A stretch of DNA of 16,980 nt. Origin: Gammaproteobacteria bacterium. GTDB lineage: Bacteria; Pseudomonadota; Gammaproteobacteria; SZUA-229. How positions within the stretch are numbered: the first letter of the stretch is position 1; each line of letters starts with the position of its first letter. The stretch is from NCBI GenBank assembly GCA_026197015.1, contig JAPHRB010000084.1, positions 1 to 16,980 of the forward strand. Direction: 5' to 3'. The position numbers and the translations under genes were made by a program. The notes under the pieces are model-generated. The model was not told the DNA's origin. It did not search any database and saw only the letters and a program-made list of their open reading frames with translations. This document shows positions 7,768 through 14,254 of this stretch, in pieces.

Positions 7768-7848
7768 GGTATTGCGCAATGTTTTAGTTACAATATATCA
7801 TCTACATTTAACTATAGATCAAATCTATTAGAAATGGTTTCAGAATAA

Positions 7849-7876
7849 TTTTATTTATGGCGTTTTATTTATGGCT
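7849..7876 (+). repeat. 14-bp tandem duplication across the HAD gene start
   Basis: TTTTATTTATGGC occurs twice with a 14-base period (7849-7861 and 7863-7875). Each copy contains an ATG. The second ATG (7871) opens the HAD gene; the first (7857) opens an out-of-frame seven-codon reading frame that ends at TAG (7878-7880), inside the gene's first codons. Neither has a good Shine-Dalgarno. Confidence 0.85.
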
Positions 7877-8524
7877 TTAGCACTTTTTGATTTAGATAAT
7901 ACCCTGCTTGCAGGTGACAGCGACTACTTATGGGGTGAATTCCTAACGCAGCAGGGTGTGGTTGATGCCGATTTATATACCCGAGAAAATCAGCGATTTT
8001 ACGATGAGTACAAAAAAGGGACTTTAAATATTCATGAATTTCAGGCTTTCTCACAACAGCCACTTGTCGATAACCCCAGCGATATGATGCTGGCACTGCA
8101 CAAACAGTTTCTGGAAGAAAAGATCAAACCAATAATGAGCCCTGCCTCTTTTGAGTTAATCAAACATCACCGGGACCTGGGAGATACACTGGTTGTCATA
8201 ACCGCCACCAATAGTTTTGTAACTGCACCAATTGCTAAAGCTTTTGGGATTGAACATCTGCTTGCTACAGAGCCAGAGATAATTAATGGAAAATACACGG
8301 GAAAGATCGATGGTATTCCCTGCTTTCAGGACGGCAAAGTAAAACGCCTGCTTATATGGATGCAAAAACACCAGCTGAACCTGAAAGACAGCTGGTTTTA
8401 CAGTGACTCTCATAATGACTTACCACTTTTACTAGAAGTGGAGAACCCGGTTGTTGTAGATGCTGATGAACAACTATTAGAATATGCCCGCCAGCATAAC
8501 TGGAAAGTCATGTCGCTACGTTAA
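7871..8524 (+). CDS. HAD-IB phosphatase, candidate histidinol-phosphatase
   Basis: HAD-superfamily phosphohydrolase of the SerB-like IB subclass. All four motifs are visible in its 217 aa: nucleophile and acid D7/D9 in FDLDNTLL, T111 in VVITAT, K156/K158 in DGKVKRL, and D179/D183 in YSDSHNDLPLL; residues 15-90 form the helical cap. The subclass is certain, the substrate is not. In Pseudomonas aeruginosa the HAD-IB gene beside rppH (PA0335) has, to my recollection, been shown to dephosphorylate histidinol phosphate. Because this gene is also next to rppH, HisN activity is a reasonable inference; phosphoserine phosphatase is the main alternative. The start ATG sits in the second copy of a 14-bp tandem repeat. 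Confidence 0.9.
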   Translation: MALALFDLDNTLLAGDSDYLWGEFLTQQGVVDADLYTRENQRFYDEYKKGTLNIHEFQAFSQQPLVDNPSDMMLALHKQFLEEKIKPIMSPASFELIKHHRDLGDTLVVITATNSFVTAPIAKAFGIEHLLATEPEIINGKYTGKIDGIPCFQDGKVKRLLIWMQKHQLNLKDSWFYSDSHNDLPLLLEVENPVVVDADEQLLEYARQHNWKVMSLR

Positions 8525-8530
8525 TAACAG

Positions 8531-8568
8531 GGGTGGTAATCTTCATCCCGCACATAAGATTACCACCC
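8531..8568. repeat. Perfect 13-bp stem hairpin without T-tract
   Basis: GGGTGGTAATCTT and AAGATTACCACCC pair perfectly around a 12-base loop (CATCCCGCACAT), six bases after the HAD stop codon. No T-run follows on either strand, so it is not a standard intrinsic terminator. It could protect the 3' end of the HAD mRNA or be a binding site. Confidence 0.8.
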
Positions 8569-8593
8569 ACGCCAGTCTTCTAATTACATTTAG

Positions 8594-8619
8594 AAAGTCG
8601 AGTTGTACCGCGGCTTTTT
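8594..8619 (+). terminator. Candidate intrinsic terminator after the HAD gene
   Basis: AAAGTCG pairs with CGGCTTT (one G-T wobble) around a 10-base loop and runs into five T's. It lies about 70 bases past the HAD stop and just before the stop of the convergent gene. Confidence 0.5.
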
Positions 8620-8623
8620 AAAA

Positions 8624-9133
8624 TTAGTCGGTTTCTGTAATTGAATAACCGAATGATTCGGCTTTTTCAATTACTCGACCAATATTTTCAACACTCCATT
8701 CTGTACTCACTGCAACCTTGAGTTTATCTAACTGAACAAGCTCATCAGGTTTTATGAAGTGCCTCTTATGCCCCGTTCTTTCGAAAATCTCAAGCGCATT
8801 TTCCTGTTTAACAAAAACACCGCTCGAGCCTTGCAGGTCTTCTGGAAACACACTGCTCAACTCAACAAAAGAAGTCTCTGGATGGTCAGCCATATATGCC
8901 TTAACCACAGCCAGAACAAGCCGTCCTTTTCCGTAGGTTTTTCCATTGAATATATACTTTCTGGTATGCCTTTTTACAGATCGCCTGGATACTGATTTAA
9001 GTACCTGCTCTGGTTTTATGCCCTCATAGTGATTTAATAACTTTTCTATCACATTCGCAGGCGTGTCAAAACCTGAAGCATGTCGCTCTAAACGTTTATA
9101 AACATCGGATGATAATCTGATAACAGGACTCAT
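8624..9133 (-). CDS. Unrecognised protein with ribbon-helix-helix/SeqA-like N-terminus
   Basis: I cannot name this 169-aa protein. Residues 1-38 (a strand PVIRLS, then helices SDVYKRLERHAS and TPANVIEKLLNHYE) resemble a ribbon-helix-helix DNA-binding fold like the SeqA N-terminus. After a basic linker (SRRSVKRHTRKY, 49-60) comes a second domain (about 65-167) with KGRLVLAVVKAYMADHP, FPEDLQGSSGVF and AVSTEWSVENIGRVIEKAESFGY. That pattern recalls a domain of unknown function seen in bacterial proteins of mobile or restriction-linked contexts; this is memory, not a match I can verify. A perfect AGGAGG lies seven bases before the ATG. The promoter overlaps a 23-bp palindrome, suggesting autoregulation. 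No partner gene flanks it, so a toxin-antitoxin role is not supported. Confidence 0.8.
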   Translation of the reverse strand: MSPVIRLSSDVYKRLERHASGFDTPANVIEKLLNHYEGIKPEQVLKSVSRRSVKRHTRKYIFNGKTYGKGRLVLAVVKAYMADHPETSFVELSSVFPEDLQGSSGVFVKQENALEIFERTGHKRHFIKPDELVQLDKLKVAVSTEWSVENIGRVIEKAESFGYSITETD

Positions 9134-9153
9134 AACAATTCCTCCTCACTTTC

Positions 9154-9190
9154 TACATGTTATCATGTAACATGTAAAATTGTAAGTCAA
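9154..9190 (-). promoter_or_regulatory. Promoter with overlapping perfect inverted repeat, RHH-like gene
   Basis: Arms TACATGTTA (9154-9162) and TAACATGTA (9168-9176) are perfect inverted repeats around a 5-base centre. The sequence also holds the CATGT motif three times. On the minus strand TTGACT (9190-9185) can be a -35 element, with CATGAT at 17-bp spacing as the -10, inside the palindrome. A bound dimer or tetramer would occlude polymerase. The AGGAGG of the gene follows about 13 bases on. Confidence 0.7.
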
Positions 9191-9349
9191 GGCTATTCGT
9201 CTAGTTTTTAAACACATGAACATACGATCTTAGAATGAAATCACTGAAACGGGGATGCAACTGTTATTGATTAAACAATATTGAATATAACTATACTAAA
9301 CAACTCGAACCGATATTACCTATAAAACAAGAACGACAACCGAAAATTA

Positions 9350-9724
9350 CTACTCATCCTCACTTTGCAGAAGACTCTTCACTCGTTCTAACACATCAAA
9401 ATGTCGATAAGGTTTATAAAGTATCTTTTTATGCAAAACCACGTCATCCCGAACCTGATCACTATAACCTGTAACCAGCTGTATCTTTACCCGGGGATAC
9501 AACTCATTAACCTTATCTACTAGCTCAAAACCACCCATACCAGGCATTATGATATCTGATATCATTAAATCCACTTTAGTTGACTTAAGAATACCCAATG
9601 CTCTGGCAGCGCTATTGGCTTCTAACACCTGATAACCTTCGTTAGACAATGTGTCACTTAACATATGACTCAGCGCCTCTTCATCATCAACAATTAAAAT
9701 AGTTTTATTACAGCTAGAAGCCAT
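9350..9724 (-). CDS. Single-domain response regulator (CheY-like receiver)
   Basis: A stand-alone receiver domain of 124 aa with no output domain. It has the full set of active residues: acidic pair D13/D14 in LIVDDEE, phospho-acceptor D57 in MISDIIMPGMGG, T85 in LVTGYS and K104 in YKPY. Such proteins act by protein-protein contact or as phosphorelay intermediates. No histidine kinase is nearby, so its partner is encoded elsewhere. The start ATG (9724) is preceded by AAGG at about 11 bases. A TTGAC/GTCAA inverted repeat (9745-9759) lies about 20 bases upstream. CheY itself is unlikely given no chemotaxis neighbours. Confidence 0.93.
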   Translation of the reverse strand: MASSCNKTILIVDDEEALSHMLSDTLSNEGYQVLEANSAARALGILKSTKVDLMISDIIMPGMGGFELVDKVNELYPRVKIQLVTGYSDQVRDDVVLHKKILYKPYRHFDVLERVKSLLQSEDE

Positions 9725-10067
9725 TTTTCATTTACCTTCGAGAATTGACTGCCTGTCAACACACGACATCGATGCTGATTGAAGCTTCACATAACATTAA
9801 TACAACGTAAATTGCTTATATACGTGAAGGTAATTATTCTACACGATGACTTGAATACTTTTATGATAATAATATCATCAGGACCAAAATATAGATAAAA
9901 ACAGTCAAAGTTACATATTAAAGATTATCAGGGATACCCTTTCCTTAATTGATATGATTAATCATTTATTGACATATTCGTTAGACACGTCAGCCAAGTT
10001 GTTATCTAATACCTTACTCTATTTCTATAACCCTCATTTAACTAAATTTAAGATCAGGATTATATCT
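9725..10067. other. Divergent intergenic region
   Basis: About 340 bases between the divergent response regulator and lipoprotein genes, strongly AT-rich. It contains small inverted repeats: TTGAC/GTCAA at 9745-9759 and ATGATA/TATCAT at 9863-9878. A perfect TTGACA at 9969-9974 has no -10 at proper spacing. The frame of the lipoprotein gene is open back to 9954, but that part looks non-coding. I see no RNA gene. Confidence 0.5.
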
Positions 10068-10448
10068 ATGTTAAATATTCTTAAAAAACATACTAAAAAT
10101 TATTATGTCCTGTTATTTTCTGCTCTTGTTACAGCCTTCCTTACAGCCTGTTCGCCACACCCGGCTACCGGTACCTGGCTTGCATCTGAGGTTAATACTA
10201 ACAATTATTCAAAAATAATTGTGCACTTTGACCCAAAACTGGAAATATATTCAGTTCAATCAAATAAACCTGCGCTATATTGTGGCTGGTCAGGTGCAAA
10301 TAAAAATGACATCATACTTGAATGCATGAGCTCAGAAAATCAGAAACAAATGGATATTTATCAGCTTAATGTTACTGATGAATCAAAAGCTGAATTAGTA
10401 TATGAAGGCGAGGTTATCGCAAAATTCATTCGGTCACCGGAGTCGTAA
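10068..10448 (+). CDS. Small lipoprotein of unknown function
   Basis: The 126-aa product has a lipoprotein signal peptide: basic start (MLNILKKHTK), hydrophobic segment (about 12-26) and lipobox LTAC with C28 as the lipidated residue. The +2 residue is Ser, so outer-membrane sorting is expected. The mature part (about 99 aa) looks beta-rich, with GTWLASEV at its beginning and two further cysteines (C72, C86) that could form a disulfide. I recognise no family. The ATG at 10068 is chosen because AGGA lies eight bases upstream and because it gives a correct signal peptide; an in-frame ATG at 9954 would add 38 unlikely residues. It stands alone on its strand. Confidence 0.8.
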   Translation: MLNILKKHTKNYYVLLFSALVTAFLTACSPHPATGTWLASEVNTNNYSKIIVHFDPKLEIYSVQSNKPALYCGWSGANKNDIILECMSSENQKQMDIYQLNVTDESKAELVYEGEVIAKFIRSPES

Positions 10449-10615
10449 TTACTCAGGTTCAATATCCTCTCCTTTACAGGCACATCTACGGGCACAGTGT
10501 TGACTAATATTAAGGTTACTTATTTAGCCCATTATTATTCAACTTCTACAGTATATGCTTGAGCATACATATAAAAAGCGCCTGTTTTAACTTAAATTAA
10601 CACCCGGCTCATGCT

Positions 10616-11464
10616 TCAATCGCTTATAAGAATATCTTTAGAGCTTTCATACTGCTGTTGCGCTTTTTCTAGAATTTTATCCAGCAAGGCTGGATCCAGC
10701 CCATTTTCTACCCAAAGACTATTATCTATACTAGCCCCTTGCGCTAACTGCTCATCCAGCTCCAGATAATGCCCAACAATTTCACTGGCCAGTTTAATAA
10801 GCCAGGCAGCCTGCTGTTCTGCCTGTGGTGCTTTCTCTGGATTATTCTGATATCTAACAGCTGCACAAATTTGAGGAGGCAAGTTCCATTTTTTTAATAA
10901 GCCGCCACCGACTTCGGTATGGTCGTAACCTATAATTTCTTTTTCTGCTTTAACTCGCTCTACACCGTCTGTTTTTTCAAGCTGTAATACCTGAGCCATT
11001 TCATCAGGCAATTTCAGGTACAAAAGTAGTGAGCCAATATCATGCAGTAAACCCGCTATAAAAAATCGTTCAATTACTTTTTCACGTTTAAATGCGGCTA
11101 ATACTCTGGCAGTTACAGCAGTGCTTAAACTGCGTTTCCAGAAATCTTTCATAGAAACCAGTTCAGCAGGAATACCATCAAAAACTTTAATTGCGGAAGC
11201 CGCAACCACCACACTACGCAACTCTTCATGGCCAATTAAAGCAACTGCTCTGTAAACTGTATCTACTTTTCCGGTAAACCCATAAAAAGGACTATTTACT
11301 AATTTGAGTAATCTGGCAGTTAATGCGGGGTCGTCATTAATGACTTTGCCAATTTTTGTGGCGGTAGACTTAGGTTCATCCATAACCTCAAATACTTTAT
11401 AAACTATGTCAGGCAGGCTGCCTAATTTACCACTTCGATCGATTAGTTTTTCAAGATTAAGCAA
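10616..11464 (-). CDS. HDOD-domain signalling protein
   Basis: HDOD proteins (PF08668) are HD-like, usually non-catalytic domains found in bacterial signal transduction and cell-cycle or biofilm control. From a TTG at 11464 the protein is 282 aa. The domain covers about residues 8-205, with SLPDIVYKVFEVM, DPALTARLLKLVNSPFYG, AVALIGHEELR, AGLLHDIGSLLLYL (retaining H141-D142) and DHTEVGGGLLKKWNLP. There is no added kinase, GGDEF or EAL domain. The start is uncertain: the frame is open to a TTG at 11545 that lacks a ribosome-binding site, whereas 11464 has AGGA ten bases upstream and gives a typical N-terminus. It follows dcd on the same strand, separated by a hairpin. Confidence 0.87.
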   Translation of the reverse strand: MLNLEKLIDRSGKLGSLPDIVYKVFEVMDEPKSTATKIGKVINDDPALTARLLKLVNSPFYGFTGKVDTVYRAVALIGHEELRSVVVAASAIKVFDGIPAELVSMKDFWKRSLSTAVTARVLAAFKREKVIERFFIAGLLHDIGSLLLYLKLPDEMAQVLQLEKTDGVERVKAEKEIIGYDHTEVGGGLLKKWNLPPQICAAVRYQNNPEKAPQAEQQAAWLIKLASEIVGHYLELDEQLAQGASIDNSLWVENGLDPALLDKILEKAQQQYESSKDILISD

Positions 11465-11580
11465 AGGATCTGTTTCCTGTTTATTGTTTTTAATAAATTT
11501 TAGGTCATTTGCAAATATAAAGTAAGGGTGCGTGAATAAGGACAAAAATCATCATTCGTTAGAGGACATTTTAGTCTGAT

Positions 11581-11607
11581 AGTGCCTCAAAAAGTCTTTA
11601 AGGCACT
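11581..11607 (-). terminator. Hairpin after dcd, possible terminator
   Basis: AGTGCCT and AGGCACT form a perfect 7-bp stem around a 13-base loop, 14 bases past the dcd stop. A T-run is inside the loop rather than after the stem, so efficiency as an intrinsic terminator is doubtful. Confidence 0.4.
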
Positions 11608-11620
11608 GTAGAAGTTTAGC

Positions 11621-12190
11621 TTAAGTTTTGGGCAATGTAACGCCAGTTTGGCCCTGATATTTACCCGCTCGGTCACCATAAGAGGTTTCACACACTTCAT
11701 CAGACTCAAAAAACAACATCTGAGCAACACCTTCATTGGCATAAATTTTTGCAGGCAGGGGCGTTGTGTTGGAAAACTCCAGTGTTACATGACCTTCCCA
11801 CTCCGGCTCTAAGGGTGTGACATTGACAATGATTCCGCAGCGAGCATAAGTGGACTTACCAAGGCAAACCGTAAGTACGCTACGCGGGATCTTGAAATAC
11901 TCTACTGTACGGGCCAGAGCAAAAGAATTTGGTGGGATAATGCATACATCAGATTTTACATCTACAAAACTATTATCATCAAAATTTTTGGGATCTACGA
12001 TAGCAGAATTAATATTAGTAAAAATTTTAAATTCATTTGCACAACGCACATCATATCCATAACTCGACGTACCATATGATATCAGTCGATTATCGCTGTT
12101 ATCATAACGCACCTGACCCGCCTCAAAAGGCGATATCATAGCTTCGTTTTCCGCCATTCGACGAATCCACTTATCTGACTTTATACTCAT
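11621..12190 (-). CDS. dcd: dCTP deaminase
   Basis: Deaminates dCTP to dUTP, the main route to dUMP for thymidylate synthesis in many proteobacteria; cytoplasmic trimer. From the ATG at 12190 it is 189 aa, the usual size of the Pseudomonas-type enzyme. Seen motifs are MSIKSDKWIRRM at the N-terminus, SSYGYDVRC, the active-site region GKSTYARCGIIVNVTPLEPEWEG (S113, R117) and VTLEFSN with catalytic E138, ending GKYQGQTGVTLP. GGGG lies about six bases upstream of this ATG; an alternative ATG eight codons earlier is less well placed. An extended -10 promoter candidate lies at 12230-12238. apbC lies upstream on the same strand with a terminator between, as in pseudomonads. Confidence 0.96.
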   Translation of the reverse strand: MSIKSDKWIRRMAENEAMISPFEAGQVRYDNSDNRLISYGTSSYGYDVRCANEFKIFTNINSAIVDPKNFDDNSFVDVKSDVCIIPPNSFALARTVEYFKIPRSVLTVCLGKSTYARCGIIVNVTPLEPEWEGHVTLEFSNTTPLPAKIYANEGVAQMLFFESDEVCETSYGDRAGKYQGQTGVTLPKT

Positions 12191-12229
12191 TATTTCCCCA
12201 AAAGATACCATCACTAAATTATTCGCGGC

Positions 12230-12238
12230 ATTCTACCA
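12230..12238 (-). promoter_or_regulatory. Extended -10 promoter candidate for dcd
   Basis: On the minus strand TGGTAGAAT fits an extended -10 (TGn plus TAGAAT, 5/6 to consensus), followed by a G+C-rich discriminator (GCCGCG). The predicted start would be about 33 bases before the dcd ATG. No good -35 is seen, as expected for the extended type. Confidence 0.45.
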
Positions 12239-12329
12239 TGAACCACGCTTATTTTTGCCACAGAGATACTGAATTCAGGGTCATCTCTATATATGTAAGT
12301 TTAACTTCAGCCTCAACCACAAACCCAAT

Positions 12330-12358
12330 AAAAAAGCCCGCTTATAGCGGGCTTTTTT
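12330..12358 (-). terminator. Intrinsic terminator of apbC (works in both directions)
   Basis: A 6-bp perfect GC stem GCCCGC/GCGGGC with a 5-base loop (TTATA) is flanked by six A's and six T's, which can extend the stem or act as the U-tract on either strand. It lies 27 bases past the apbC stop. Confidence 0.9.
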
Positions 12359-12385
12359 AATACTGAAATATCAGAAAGATATAAC

Positions 12386-13474
12386 TTAATTGTTCTCAAT
12401 AACAATATTCGGAAACTTGCTACTATAATCTTTCGCCTGTGAAGCCAGCTTAGCCGCTGTGCGACGCGCAATATCACGGTAGATAGTCGCAATAGGGCTG
12501 TTTTCATCCGCTGCAACGGCAGGAATACCCTCATCGCCGCTAGTACGTATTGCCATATCCAGAGGTAATGCACCGAGGAAATCCACATCGTAATCTTCAG
12601 ACATGCGCTCACCGCCACCCTGACCAAAGATAGGTTCAGCATGACCACATTGTGAACAATTATGAACACTCATATTCTCGATAATACCCAGCACGGGCAC
12701 TTCAACTTTCTCAAACATCTTCAGACCTTTACGTGCATCTAATAACGCGATGTCCTGAGGTGTTGTGACTATAACCGCACCGCTTACGGGTACTTTTTGA
12801 GCCAATGTAAGCTGAACATCACCTGTACCTGGTGGTAAATCGATTACCAGATAATCCAGATCTTTCCACTGCGTATCAACTAATAACTGCTCTAATGCCT
12901 GTGTAACCATAGGGCCACGCCAGATCATAGGGGTTTCTTCATCTATCATAAAACCAATCGACATGGCCTGAATACCATGGCCCATCATTGGGTCAAGTGT
13001 TTTACCATCTACAGACTCAGGTTTGTCGGTGATACCTAACATACGAGGAATACTTGGGCCGTAGATATCCGCATCCAGAAGGCCTACGTTTGCGCCTTCT
13101 TTACTTAAAGCTAGTGCCAGGTTAGCTGCTGTTGTTGACTTACCAACACCACCTTTACCAGAGGCTACAGCAATAATGTTCTTAATGCCTTGCAGTGGTT
13201 TTAAGCTTGATTGCACAGAGTGTGAAACGATGTCCTGGCTGATATCGACCTTAACTGAATCTACGCCATCAAGCGCACCTACAAGCCTTGTTAATTCATC
13301 AGTGATTTTCGCGTAGTGACCTTTTGCCGGAAAACCCAGAACAATTTTAATGGTCACTTCTGCACCATTAATATCAATACCTTTAACCGTATTTGCTGCT
13401 TTTAGATCTTTCTCTAAGTAAGGATCAATAAATTTTGCAATTGCTTCTTCAACTTGCTGCTGTGAAACGCTCAT
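12386..13474 (-). CDS. apbC: Iron-sulfur cluster carrier ApbC/Mrp (P-loop ATPase)
   Basis: Cytoplasmic Mrp/NBP35-type ATPase that binds and delivers Fe-S clusters. The 362-aa protein has an N-terminal MIP18/DUF59-type domain (about residues 5-85) and a ParA/MinD-like ATPase domain from about 98. Visible motifs are the deviant Walker A SGKGGVGKST (105-114), DADIYGPS (134-141), DYLVIDLPPGTGD (about 207-219) and the cluster-binding CSQC (C273, C276). Its length matches E. coli Mrp (about 369 aa). GGAG nine bases before the ATG supports the start. dcd follows it downstream. In many gammaproteobacteria metG is divergent from this gene; here an unrelated small gene occupies that flank. Confidence 0.96.
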   Translation of the reverse strand: MSVSQQQVEEAIAKFIDPYLEKDLKAANTVKGIDINGAEVTIKIVLGFPAKGHYAKITDELTRLVGALDGVDSVKVDISQDIVSHSVQSSLKPLQGIKNIIAVASGKGGVGKSTTAANLALALSKEGANVGLLDADIYGPSIPRMLGITDKPESVDGKTLDPMMGHGIQAMSIGFMIDEETPMIWRGPMVTQALEQLLVDTQWKDLDYLVIDLPPGTGDVQLTLAQKVPVSGAVIVTTPQDIALLDARKGLKMFEKVEVPVLGIIENMSVHNCSQCGHAEPIFGQGGGERMSEDYDVDFLGALPLDMAIRTSGDEGIPAVAADENSPIATIYRDIARRTAAKLASQAKDYSSKFPNIVIENN

Positions 13475-13540
13475 GGCATTTACTCCAAAACCTGAAATGT
13501 GTCGCCCCAGAGAAGTGATCCCGGGTGCTATAAAAATAGT

Positions 13541-13553
13541 GACGCGAATTCTA
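13541..13553 (-). promoter_or_regulatory. Promoter -10 candidate for apbC
   Basis: On the minus strand TAGAAT (13553-13548, 5/6 to consensus) is followed by TCGCGTC, a G+C-rich discriminator, about 70 bases before the apbC ATG. The -35 region is poor. It resembles the dcd candidate (TAGAAT then GCCGCG). Confidence 0.35.
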
Positions 13554-13687
13554 CACCAGCTGGAGCGGGAATTAACCCTACCCTTTGTTGGTATAGTGAT
13601 GAAATCGCAATGTGATCGCTATTTTGGGGCATTTTTTCTTATTTCAAGCTGGAACCACAGCTCAACAGAACGCCATAAGAGAGAAAA

Positions 13688-14050
13688 TCAGGTTTTTTTA
13701 AGATTTCCAGCTCTCGGGGTGCCAGAAGCGCGCGTTTGCAACACGTCTACCTCAAATGGTAATTCAACTATTTTATCTTCGGCTTTGCATAAAATAGCGG
13801 CTTTAATTTGCTCAAAACTGCCTTTGGCTAACTTATTTTTAAGAGTAATAACCTTGCGTTTATTGCCTTTCGGGTTGTTAAAATGCTGCAATTGTAATTC
13901 GCCGTCGGCATTTTGAAAAACGATACCTGTAAACGTATCAGGTACACCTTTTATAGTGAACTCAAGCCTGAAGGTGAGTTTATGCAACATATTGTCCGGC
14001 AGATTAAGCAGGTCGTCGGGCAGTGCTTCAATATTTAGTAAAACGAACAT
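13688..14050 (-). CDS. Unrecognised small protein
   Basis: A 120-aa soluble protein with no family I recognise. There is no signal peptide or membrane helix. The first half alternates hydrophobic and polar residues as in beta-strands (LTFRLEFTIKG, DTFTGIVFQNADGELQLQHF), the middle is basic (NPKGNKRKVITLKNKLAKG) and the tail is basic and disordered-looking. A PilZ-like or other small beta-barrel is conceivable but no PilZ signature is present. I chose the ATG at 14050, with GGAAG about ten bases upstream, over an in-frame ATG 17 codons earlier. It is divergent from the DUF1631 gene, and its 3' end points toward the apbC start. Confidence 0.65.
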   Translation of the reverse strand: MFVLLNIEALPDDLLNLPDNMLHKLTFRLEFTIKGVPDTFTGIVFQNADGELQLQHFNNPKGNKRKVITLKNKLAKGSFEQIKAAILCKAEDKIVELPFEVDVLQTRASGTPRAGNLKKT

Positions 14051-14254
14051 AATTTTTAACTTCCAGAAAGCTTTTATTTCAATACAGTGATAGTTTAACA
14101 AATGTCAGAGGCACAAAAACCCGAATAATGTACAATGAATTAATAATATACAGAGACTATATGTATATATTTAGTTTTTCAACGGCTACAATTAGGTAAG
14201 ATTGACCCATAACTATATTATAAAACCGTCAACCGGAACTTGATAACTACCACT

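Noticed and set aside
9969..9974. Perfect TTGACA as a -35 for the lipoprotein gene
   Set aside because: No acceptable -10 follows at 16-18 bases.
10554..10567. TATGC/GCATA hairpin near the end of the HDOD gene as a terminator
   Set aside because: The stem is only five AT-rich pairs with no T-tract in the proper position.
11465..11545. 27-residue N-terminal extension of the HDOD protein from a TTG at 11545
   Set aside because: No ribosome-binding site precedes it, and the 11464 TTG has AGGA and a family-like N-terminus. Not fully excluded.
12313..12669. 118-codon minus-strand frame inside apbC
   Set aside because: It is an out-of-frame shadow of the conserved apbC coding sequence and runs across the terminator hairpin.
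13473..13916. 147-codon plus-strand reading frame overlapping the 5' end of apbC and the small unknown gene
   Set aside because: It has unbalanced composition, no ribosome-binding site, and lies antisense to a better-supported gene.
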